Below, piece after piece: positions 43,522 through 51,019 of a stretch of DNA of 64,000 nucleotides. The notes below the pieces were generated by a model that saw only the letters and a program-made list of their open reading frames with translations, made no database searches and had not been told where the DNA came from. The stretch lies in assembly GCF_027941915.1 (NCBI RefSeq), contig NZ_CP116009.1:496001-560000 (forward strand), read 5' to 3'. The translations under genes and the position numbers were made by a program. This DNA comes from Ramlibacter tataouinensis. Lineage in GTDB: Bacteria; Pseudomonadota; Gammaproteobacteria; Burkholderiales; Burkholderiaceae_C. Within the stretch, counting starts at the first letter, position 1, and each line of letters opens with the position of its first letter.

Positions 43522-44319
43522 CTACCCGAACACCCCCGCCCGCCCCTCCAGCCCGGCCTTCACCGCCTCCACCTGGTTGGCACTGCCGATCAGCGCCTGC
43601 TGCTCGCGCGATTCGGCCCCCAGCACGGCGTCGGCCCGCACCGGTGAGGCGCCGTTGAGCAGCCGCTTGGCGGCGCGGATCGCGTCCGGGGTGCTGCCGG
43701 CGATCTGCCGCGCCAACGCGCGCGCTTCGGCCAGCGGGTCGTCGCAGGTGCGCGTGGCCAGGCCGATGCGCACGGCTTCCTCGCCCTCCACGATGCGGCC
43801 GCTGAAGGTGAGTTCGCGCGCGACGTCGGCGCGCAGCAGCTCGGTCATGAACACGCAGCCGGCCATGTCGGGCACCAGGCCCCACTTGACTTCCATCACC
43901 GAGAACCGGGTATCCGGCCGCGTGTAGCGCACGTCCGCTCCCAGCGCGATCTGCAGGCCGCCGCCGAAGGCCACGCCCTGCACCGCCGCGATCACCGGCA
44001 CCGGCAGCTCGCGCCAGCCCCAGGCCACCTGCTGCCAGATGTTGGCCAGGCCGTGCGTGCGCCGTTCGATGTCGCCGAAGCTGCGCTCGCCGCGCATCAT
44101 GGCTTCGAAGCTGCCCTTGTCCAGGCCGGCGCAGAAGGCCCGGCCCTCGCCGTGCAGCACGACCGCGCGCACGGCCGCATCGGCGCGCAGGCGCTCGATC
44201 GCAGCGACGATGGCCTCGAACATCGCGGGGTCGAGGGCGTTCATCTTGTCAGGGCGGGCGAGGATGACTTCGGCGACGCCCTCGGCGTCGACGCGGATGC
44301 GGACTCGTTCCTGGCTCAT
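43522..44319 (-). CDS. Crotonase/enoyl-CoA hydratase-family protein
   Basis: A 265-aa crotonase. The oxyanion-hole segments HGEGRAFCAGLDKGSFEAMM and AAVQGVAFGGGLQIALGADV are intact. Located 88 nt after the feruloyl-CoA synthase gene on the same strand. The typical feruloyl-CoA hydratase/lyase signature is not obvious, so it might serve beta-oxidation-like shortening or another CoA ester. The ATG at 44319 is the chosen start; an open frame to 44373 overlaps a repeat. Confidence 0.82.
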   Translation of the reverse strand: MSQERVRIRVDAEGVAEVILARPDKMNALDPAMFEAIVAAIERLRADAAVRAVVLHGEGRAFCAGLDKGSFEAMMRGERSFGDIERRTHGLANIWQQVAWGWRELPVPVIAAVQGVAFGGGLQIALGADVRYTRPDTRFSVMEVKWGLVPDMAGCVFMTELLRADVARELTFSGRIVEGEEAVRIGLATRTCDDPLAEARALARQIAGSTPDAIRAAKRLLNGASPVRADAVLGAESREQQALIGSANQVEAVKAGLEGRAGVFG

Positions 44320-44407
44320 GCGGGGCTTTCCAGTTTGACGTTCAGGAGATGGGTGTCGGGTCAAGCCCGGCATGACAAGAAGGGGGCTTGTGGGGCGACT
44401 GCCCGCC

Positions 44408-46207
44408 TCACGCCGGCAGGATCACGCCCTCGCCGCCGTCGTACAGCCGCTTCACCCGCTCCGCCCGGCGCTGCAGCACGGCGCGCTGGTTGATGTAGCC
44501 CTTGTCGGTGATCTCGCCGGTGTCCACGCTGGGCGGCTCGGCCAGCACCAGCGCGCGCATCGGGGTGTGCGAGGAGCTGCCGCCGGCCTCCTCGCGCAGG
44601 CGGCGCAGCGCGCCCGCCACCTTGCCCGCGAGCTCGGCCTTGTCCATCGCGGCGGCAGCCGGCGTGGGAAAGACCAGCAGGCCGATCTCGCTGCGGTCGT
44701 GGCCGGTGACCACCACGTCCTGCGCCAGCGGCGCCAGCGCCGACACGGCACGCACGCGCAGCGTGCCCACCGACACCCAGGTGCCGGTGGTGAGCTTGAA
44801 ATCCTCCGAGACACGGCCATCGAAGACCACGCCCTGCTCCGGGTGCGCTTCGTCGAACAGGTAGCCGGCATCGCCCAGGCAGTAGTAGCCCTCTTCGTCG
44901 AAGGCCTGCGTGGTCTGGCGCGGCGAGTTGCGGTAGCCGGGGAAGATGCTGACGCCGCGCACCCGCATCTCCAGCTTCTCGCCGTCGGGCACGAACTTCA
45001 GCTCCAGCCCCGGCAGCACGCCGCCGATGACGCCGGCGCGGTCCAGCTTCCAGTGCGAACTGGTGATGGCGGGCGACGTCTCGGTGGCGCCCCAGGAGGT
45101 GGTCAGCCACACGTCCTCGCCGCGTGCCTTGCGCGCCACCGCCTGCAGCCGCTCCCAGCTCGCCTGCGGCAGCGCCGCGCCGGCGTAGAACACCACGCGC
45201 ATGCGGGCGAACACCTTCTTGGCCAGCTCCGCGTCGTTCTCCAGCAGCGGCAAGGCGGCGTCGAAGCCGCTCGGCACGTTGAACCAGATGGTCGGCTGCA
45301 CCTCGGCCATGTTGGCCAGCGTCTTGCCGATCAGCGCCGGGGCCGGCCGGCCCTCGTCGATGACCAGGGTGCCGCCGTTGCGCAGCACCATGTGCAGGTT
45401 GTGGTTGGCGCCGAAGGTGTGGCTCCAGGGCAGCCAGTCCACCAGCACCGGCTTCTCGGTCGCCAGGAAGCGCCAGGCCTGCGCGATCATCTGCTGGTTG
45501 GCGCACAGCATTCGGTGCGTGTTGATCACCACCTTGGGGTGGCCGGTGGAGCCGGAGGTCAGCAGGTACTTGGCGTGCATGTCCGGGGTGATGCCCTCGT
45601 AGGCCTGCATCACGCCCGGTCCCTCCTTCTTCTCCAGCAGCAGGCCGAACGGGATGGCGCCGGGCACCTGGTCGGCGCCGCGGCCCAGCACCATCGGGCA
45701 ATCGAGCCCGCTGCTGGCCATGGCCGGCCCGTACACCGCCGCATCCGACGCATAGAGCAGCGCCGGCCCGAGCGTGTTGAGGATGCCGTGGACCTTGCTG
45801 TAGTCCTTCGTCATGCGGCAGTAGGCGCTGGACACCGTGCAGACGGGGATGCCGACGTGCATCGCGGCCAGCGCCAGCAGCAGGTGCTCGATGCCGTTGT
45901 CGGAGAGCACCACCACCGGCGCGTTGGGCGGCAGCCGCAGGTCGAGCAGGGCCTGCGCGATGCGGCCCACCCGCTCCCGTGTTTCGGCCCAGGTCAGGCG
46001 CAGCCAGCTGCCGTCGGGGTTGCGCTCGGCGAAGGCGGGCGCCTGCGGCGTCTCGGCGGCCCAGCGCTCCAGCCACTCGCCGATGCAGCGCGCATAGGGC
46101 TTGAGCTGCTCGGGCGAGCGCAGCACGAAGCAGCCGTCGTCGAGTTGCACGCGCACGGCGCGCGGCGGCGCCATCAGGGATGAATCGTTGAGCCAGCCTA
46201 GGGACAT
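44408..46207 (-). CDS. fcs: Feruloyl-CoA synthase
   Basis: A 599-aa ANL-superfamily ligase. It has the AMP-binding motif KYLLTSGSTGHPKVVINTHR, TTSWGATETSP, GYYCLGDAGYLF and VSEDFKLTTGTWVSVG, the last being typical of feruloyl-CoA synthases where an aromatic group is bound and the terminal SGK motif is different. It converts ferulate and related hydroxycinnamates to CoA esters, the first step to vanillin, vanillate and protocatechuate. Paired with a crotonase; vanillin dehydrogenase is not in the window. Confidence 0.85.
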   Translation of the reverse strand: MSLGWLNDSSLMAPPRAVRVQLDDGCFVLRSPEQLKPYARCIGEWLERWAAETPQAPAFAERNPDGSWLRLTWAETRERVGRIAQALLDLRLPPNAPVVVLSDNGIEHLLLALAAMHVGIPVCTVSSAYCRMTKDYSKVHGILNTLGPALLYASDAAVYGPAMASSGLDCPMVLGRGADQVPGAIPFGLLLEKKEGPGVMQAYEGITPDMHAKYLLTSGSTGHPKVVINTHRMLCANQQMIAQAWRFLATEKPVLVDWLPWSHTFGANHNLHMVLRNGGTLVIDEGRPAPALIGKTLANMAEVQPTIWFNVPSGFDAALPLLENDAELAKKVFARMRVVFYAGAALPQASWERLQAVARKARGEDVWLTTSWGATETSPAITSSHWKLDRAGVIGGVLPGLELKFVPDGEKLEMRVRGVSIFPGYRNSPRQTTQAFDEEGYYCLGDAGYLFDEAHPEQGVVFDGRVSEDFKLTTGTWVSVGTLRVRAVSALAPLAQDVVVTGHDRSEIGLLVFPTPAAAAMDKAELAGKVAGALRRLREEAGGSSSHTPMRALVLAEPPSVDTGEITDKGYINQRAVLQRRAERVKRLYDGGEGVILPA

Positions 46208-46314
46208 GGTCGCCTTCCGTCCAGGGAACGGGTCGACTGTAGACCCGGTGCGCTTGCAGCCGTGATAGGGAAAGTCAGGCCTGACCCAGCGGGCTGGCAG
46301 CGCCGCGCTGCGGT

Positions 46315-46339
46315 GGATTCCCGCCTGCGCGGGAATGAC
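46315..46339. repeat. REP-like palindrome, copy 2
   Basis: GGATTCCCGC-CTGC-GCGGGAATGAC, same type as copy 1. It lies in the 177-nt gap between fcs and the next leftward gene. No gene seen in this gap. Confidence 0.7.
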
Positions 46340-46384
46340 AAGGTGGCGCAGAGGAGATGGGAGCGACGACCGGGAACGACGAAC

Positions 46385-46756
46385 TCACACCGGCTCGCTG
46401 GTCACCGAGATCGGCTCCAGCGATTCCGGGTCCAGTTCCAGCCGCAGCAGCTTCACCACGGGGCCGGCCGGCAGTTCGCGCGGCACGCGGCTGCGATCGA
46501 GATAGACGTTGCCGATGCCGGCGCCTTCCCGCGCATGGCGGTACACCGGCAGCCAGTGCACCAGCGTCCGCGGCTTCACGCGGAACTTCAGGCCGGGCGC
46601 GGACCGCACCAGCGTCGTGATGGCGACGGCCGGGTCCATGTCGGTCCAACCCTCGTTGTCGTTGGGCGTGACCTGGACCACCTGGCCGTTCAGCACGGCC
46701 TGGATCAGCTGGGCGTTCGGGACGATCGGGTTCACGGGCGGGTTTGCATGGGTCAT
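46385..46756 (-). CDS. Hypothetical protein
   Basis: A 123-aa soluble protein: PNAQLIQAVLNGQVVQVTPN near the start, AITTLVRSAPGLKFRVKPRT in the middle, acidic end. No family recognised. No signal or membrane segment. Confidence 0.55.
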   Translation of the reverse strand: MTHANPPVNPIVPNAQLIQAVLNGQVVQVTPNDNEGWTDMDPAVAITTLVRSAPGLKFRVKPRTLVHWLPVYRHAREGAGIGNVYLDRSRVPRELPAGPVVKLLRLELDPESLEPISVTSEPV

Positions 46757-46820
46757 TGTGGACAGTTTGCGGGCACCGGCCCTGCTGAGCCGTACGGCTG
46801 ATCCAGGCGAGCCAGGCCCA

Positions 46821-47234
46821 TCAGGCAGAGGCTGGCCGGATCGCGGGGACGCGCGCGGTCCAGGCGCGATCGAAGAAGTGGTAGGCCACCGCGTTGACCA
46901 GCGGCTCGATCAGCGCATAGGCGCCGCCGGCGGCCAGGCTGCCCGTGAACCACCAGCCGCAACCGGTCGCGACGACCAGGTGGGATGAGGTCAGCAACAC
47001 GCCACGCACCAGGCCACGGCGGCGAGCCGGCAGCCGCGAGGCGTCGATCGCCTTGTTGAGGTTGTGGGCGGCGACCGTGTTGAGCAGCGGCTCGACCAGC
47101 GCGAGCGCGCCGGCCAGCACGAAAGTGCCCGTGAACAGCCAGCCGAGCCCCAGCGCGATCGCCAGGTGGATCAGCCCGAAGCAGGCCGACTTGGCCACCG
47201 AAGAGTCGATGCGGCGCAACAGCATGGTTCCCAT
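46821..47234 (-). CDS. DUF2061-like membrane protein, two repeats
   Basis: A 137-aa membrane protein of two similar halves, each with LVVATGCGWWFTGSLAAGGA-like and LVEPLLNTVAAHNLNK-like parts (A-ALVEPL-N--A-H). That is the DUF2061 pattern. Four predicted helices. Starts at 47234 or 47225 are both possible (MGTMLLRR); ribosome-binding sites are weak. Function unknown. Confidence 0.7.
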   Translation of the reverse strand: MGTMLLRRIDSSVAKSACFGLIHLAIALGLGWLFTGTFVLAGALALVEPLLNTVAAHNLNKAIDASRLPARRRGLVRGVLLTSSHLVVATGCGWWFTGSLAAGGAYALIEPLVNAVAYHFFDRAWTARVPAIRPASA

Positions 47235-47362
47235 CTCGGGCCGAAAAGCGGACTTTCGAATGGGTCCTGCCAATCGCAGCGATGGGGTAAACCCCTCATC
47301 GCGGCCCCGCGCCGCCCCCCGCTGGCGCATCATTCCTGGCTCATGCAAGGAGCGCCGCCCGC

Positions 47363-47908
47363 ATGCCCGCACCCGCCGTCGAGCTGAACTGTCCCTTCTG
47401 CAGCACGCCGCTGGCCGCACGCCTGCGCATCTGTCCGCACTGCAAGGCCGAGCGCCGCAGCGCGGCCGGCATGACGCCGGTGCGCTTCCAGCTGTTCGTT
47501 GCGCTGTGGAGCGGGTTGGCCCTGCTGCTGATGGCTTTCGCGCTGTACCTGGCCGCCCTGCCCTGGACCCGCACCGGCAGCCCGCCCGGCTACGCGCTCG
47601 CGCTGCTCGGCGCCAACCCGGCCGGGCCCGGGTCGCGCTGCCGCTTGGTCGTCTTCCACGCCGACGGGCGGCGCAGCGAGGCGACCAGCGACTCGCCGTG
47701 CGAGCCGACGGCCCAGCGCGCATCAGGTGCAAGCGAGGCGATCGAAACGGCGGCGCCTTCCACCTCCACGCGCCGGCTCGCCGCCGCGATCCACGGCGCC
47801 CTCTGCCTGGCGGGCGGAGCCCTTGCCGGCTGGCTGCTGCTGGCCCCCTTGCGCCTGCTGTTCCGCCGCCGCGGCGCGGGGAACTGGGTGCGCCGCGTCG
47901 CGGCTTGA
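47363..47908 (+). CDS. Zinc-ribbon membrane protein
   Basis: A 181-aa protein starting with a double CXXC zinc ribbon (LNCPFCSTPLAARLRICPHC), followed by a hydrophobic helix (about 43-66), a Ser-rich extracytoplasmic part, and a second helix (about 145-165). No family recognised. Confidence 0.6.
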   Translation: MPAPAVELNCPFCSTPLAARLRICPHCKAERRSAAGMTPVRFQLFVALWSGLALLLMAFALYLAALPWTRTGSPPGYALALLGANPAGPGSRCRLVVFHADGRRSEATSDSPCEPTAQRASGASEAIETAAPSTSTRRLAAAIHGALCLAGGALAGWLLLAPLRLLFRRRGAGNWVRRVAA

Positions 47909-47933
47909 TCGCCTCGGGCCGCTGGCCCGCCGT

Positions 47934-49271
47934 TCAGCGTTCACGCGCCGCTCGCCGCATCGAATCGGCGATCGGCTCCAGCAGGTAGCGCAGCGGCGTG
48001 CGGCTGTCGCCCGGCAGGAACACCTCGGCCGGCATCCCGGCCTGCAGCTTCAGCTCGCCGGCCCGGGCCAGCGAGGCCGGATCCACCTCCACCTGCACCG
48101 CGTAGTACGGCAGGTTGGTGGCGCGGTCCAGCAGCCGGTCGGGCGAGAGATAGATCACCTTGCCGTCCACCATCGGGGTGGTGCGCGCCTTGAAGGCGGT
48201 AAAGCGGATCTGCGCCGGCTGCCCCGGCGCCACCCGGTCGATGTCCTCGGTGCGGATGCGCGCGTCGGTCAGCAGCCGCGCCTGGACCGGCACGATGTCG
48301 GCCACGGTCTCGCGCGGCGCGATCACCGCGCCGGCCGCGGGGTACTTCAGGTCCAGCACCACGCCGGCCACCGGCGCCCGGATCACCTGCCGCTGCGCGG
48401 CATCGGCCGACTTGCGCAGCTCCTGCTCCAGCTCGGAGACGCGCGCCGCCGCCGCCCGGCGCTGCTCGCCGGCCTGCTGCCGGTAGTCGCCGTCGAGTGC
48501 GCTGATGCGCAGCTGGGTATCGGTCATCCGCTGGCCGGCCCGCGCCAGCTCGGATCGGCGCTCCTCGATGCGGGAGGCGTAGTCGGCCACCGCGCCTTCG
48601 AGCTGGGCCACGCGGGTGGGCGAGATGAAGCCATCGCCCAGCAGGCGGCGGTTGGTTTCCAGTTCGGCCTTCTGGAACCCGAGCGAGTCGGCCGCCTTCG
48701 CCAGCTGGGCCTGCAGCGCATCGATCTCCTCGGCGACGCGGCCGCGCTGCGCCTGCAGCAACTGCACCTGGCGCTGCAGGGCGTCGCGCCGGGTCGCGAA
48801 CAGCTGGCGCTCCTTGTCCAGCTGCGCGGCCAGCCGGGCGTCGTCTGCTGCGGCTTCCAGCAGGTCGGACGGGAATTGCAGCGCAGCGGCCATCAGCTGC
48901 TCCGCGTCCAGCCGCACCAGGCCGGCTCGCTCGGCCATCAGGCGCCAGGCCAGCCGGTTGCGGTCGGCATCGACCGCCACGTCGCCCAGCACCAGCATCG
49001 GCTCGCCCTGCCGCACCGCCTGGCCGTCGCGCACCAGCACCTGCAGCACCGTGCCGCCCTCGGCGTGCTGTACCGGCCGCCGGTCCAGGTCGACCTTGAC
49101 GTGGCCGCTGGCGACCACCGCGGAAGCGAGCGGCGCCAGGGCCATCCACGCCGCCAGCGGCAGCAGGCCGCACAGCACCACCAGCGCCGCGCGCCGGCAC
49201 AGGCGCTGCACGTCCTGCAGATGGCCGGCCAGGTCCACCCGCTCGGCGGCGGAAGCAGCCGCCGCGCTCAT
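47934..49271 (-). CDS. Type I secretion periplasmic adaptor (HlyD family)
   Basis: A 445-aa membrane fusion protein: one N-terminal helix (about 30-50), a lipoyl-like half (VASGHVKVDLDRRPVQHAEG), a long coiled coil (about 125-290), then the second lipoyl half (RQVIRAPVAGVVLDLKYPAA) and beta-barrel domain. It bridges the ABC transporter with an outer-membrane TolC-type channel, which is not encoded here. Overlaps the ABC transporter gene by ATGA. Confidence 0.9.
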   Translation of the reverse strand: MSAAAASAAERVDLAGHLQDVQRLCRRAALVVLCGLLPLAAWMALAPLASAVVASGHVKVDLDRRPVQHAEGGTVLQVLVRDGQAVRQGEPMLVLGDVAVDADRNRLAWRLMAERAGLVRLDAEQLMAAALQFPSDLLEAAADDARLAAQLDKERQLFATRRDALQRQVQLLQAQRGRVAEEIDALQAQLAKAADSLGFQKAELETNRRLLGDGFISPTRVAQLEGAVADYASRIEERRSELARAGQRMTDTQLRISALDGDYRQQAGEQRRAAAARVSELEQELRKSADAAQRQVIRAPVAGVVLDLKYPAAGAVIAPRETVADIVPVQARLLTDARIRTEDIDRVAPGQPAQIRFTAFKARTTPMVDGKVIYLSPDRLLDRATNLPYYAVQVEVDPASLARAGELKLQAGMPAEVFLPGDSRTPLRYLLEPIADSMRRAARER

Positions 49272-51019
49272 GCGGCACTCCCGGCCGTGGCGGTCGTCGG
49301 CGATGGCCAGCCGTCCTGGCGCGGCAGCGGCATGACCTGGGCGCCGCCCGCCGCCGCGCGCGGGTTCATGGCGCGCAGCACCTCCTCGCGCGGGCCGAAG
49401 TGCCGCACCCGCCCGGCCTCGAGCACCAGCAGCTTGTCCACGTGCCGCACCAGCGCCACCCGGTGCGTGACGACGACCACCGTCACCTGGCCGGCAAGCG
49501 ACTGCAGCGTCGCGGCCAGCGCGGCTTCGCCATCGGCATCGAGGTTGGCGTTCGGCTCGTCCAGCAGCAGCAGGCGCGGCTGGCCATAGAGCGCCCGGGC
49601 CAGCGCCAGCCGCTGGCGCTGGCCGGGCGACAGCAGCGTGCCGCCGGGTTGCAGCGGCGTGTCGTAGCCCTGCGGCAGCGACAGCACCCAGTCGTGCACC
49701 GCGGCGCGCCGGGCCGCTTCGACCACCTGGCCGGCATCGACCGGGCCCATGCGGGCGATGTTCTCGGCGACCGTGCCGGCGAGCAGTTGCACGTCCTGCG
49801 GCACGTAGCCCAGCCAGGGGCCGATCGCGTCGCGCGGCCACTGCGCCAGGTCCACCCCGTCCAGCCGCACCGCGCCGGCGCTGGGCTGCCACAGGCCCGT
49901 CAGCAGCCGCACCAGCGTCGACTTGCCGGCACCGCTGGGCCCGACGATGGCGAGCGATTCGCCCGCGGCCAGTTGCAGCGACACACCGGCCAGCAGCAGC
50001 CGCTCGCCCTGGGGGGCGCGCAGCACCAGCGACTGCGCCTCGAGCCGGCCCGTCGGCGGCGGCAGTGCCATGCGCTGCGGCTCCTGGCCGGCTTCGGCCA
50101 GCAGCGCCGAGAGCCGCCGCAGCGACAGCCGCCCTTCGGCCAGCACGCGCCAGTGGCCCACCACCTGCTCCACCGGCGCCAGCGCCCGCCCCAGCAGCAG
50201 CGTGGTCGCCACCAGCACGCCCGGCGACGTTTCGCCGGCGATCACCAGCCAGGCGCCGAGCGCGGGGATCAGCACCTGCACCGCCTGCCGCAGCGAGCGG
50301 GTCGCCGCCGCCAGCGGCACCGAGCGGGCCGCGAGCGATCGCTGCGCCGCGCCGCAGGCGGCGTTGAGCGCCTGCCAGCGATGCAGCACGGCGCCCGCCA
50401 TGCCGAGGGCCTGCACCACCTCGGCGTTCTGCATCGAGGCTTCGAGCGAGCGCGTCGCGTGTGCGGCCTGGACCTGCACGGACTCGATGTCCTGGCGGGT
50501 GGCGATGTCGTTGGCCAGTGCCAGCACCAGCAGGGCCACGCCCGAGCCCAGCGCCGCCACGCCCAGCCAGGGGTGCGCCAGCCAGATCACGGCGATGTAG
50601 ACCGCGACCCAGGGCAGGTCCAGCAGCGCCACCAGGCCCTGGGCCGAGAACAGGTTGCGCAGCGCCGCCACGTCGCGCAGCGCCTCCTGCGGCACCCGTT
50701 CGCCGGCACCGGCCAGCCGCGCCAGCAGCACGCAGGCCACGCGCGGCGCCAGCGCGTCGGCCAGCAGCTGGCCGGCCACGCCCTGCAGCCGGTTGCGCAG
50801 CAGGTCCAGCACCAGCATGAAGACGAGCGCCAGGCCCATGCCCAGCAGCAGCGCCAGCAGGGTGTCCTGGCTGCGGCTGCTCAGCACGCGGTCGAACAGC
50901 TGCAGCATGAACAGGGCCGGCGCCAGCAGCAGCAGGTTCACCAGCAGCGAGAGCGCGGCGACCCACGCGAGCGGGCGCCGCAGCAGGGCCGCCACCGGCG
51001 CCAGGGCACTCGCCACCAT
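49268..51019 (-). CDS. Type I secretion ABC transporter (permease/ATPase)
   Basis: A 583-aa PrtD-type exporter without an N-terminal peptidase domain. Six membrane helices (about 15-300) precede the ATPase: Walker A VGPSGAGKST (about 358-367), signature LLSPGQRQRLALARAL, Walker B LLLLDEPNANLD and H-loop VVTHRVAL. It starts one base into the stop of the RTX/VCBS gene (TGATG), so substrate, exporter and adaptor are translationally linked. Confidence 0.92.
   Translation of the reverse strand: MVASALAPVAALLRRPLAWVAALSLLVNLLLLAPALFMLQLFDRVLSSRSQDTLLALLLGMGLALVFMLVLDLLRNRLQGVAGQLLADALAPRVACVLLARLAGAGERVPQEALRDVAALRNLFSAQGLVALLDLPWVAVYIAVIWLAHPWLGVAALGSGVALLVLALANDIATRQDIESVQVQAAHATRSLEASMQNAEVVQALGMAGAVLHRWQALNAACGAAQRSLAARSVPLAAATRSLRQAVQVLIPALGAWLVIAGETSPGVLVATTLLLGRALAPVEQVVGHWRVLAEGRLSLRRLSALLAEAGQEPQRMALPPPTGRLEAQSLVLRAPQGERLLLAGVSLQLAAGESLAIVGPSGAGKSTLVRLLTGLWQPSAGAVRLDGVDLAQWPRDAIGPWLGYVPQDVQLLAGTVAENIARMGPVDAGQVVEAARRAAVHDWVLSLPQGYDTPLQPGGTLLSPGQRQRLALARALYGQPRLLLLDEPNANLDADGEAALAATLQSLAGQVTVVVVTHRVALVRHVDKLLVLEAGRVRHFGPREEVLRAMNPRAAAGGAQVMPLPRQDGWPSPTTATAGSAA

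Noticed and set aside
44358..44378. GGGTCAAGCCCGGCATGAC as a gene-coding extension of the crotonase
   Set aside because: It is a common intergenic repeat type in related genomes; the ATG at 44319 gives the normal crotonase N-terminus.
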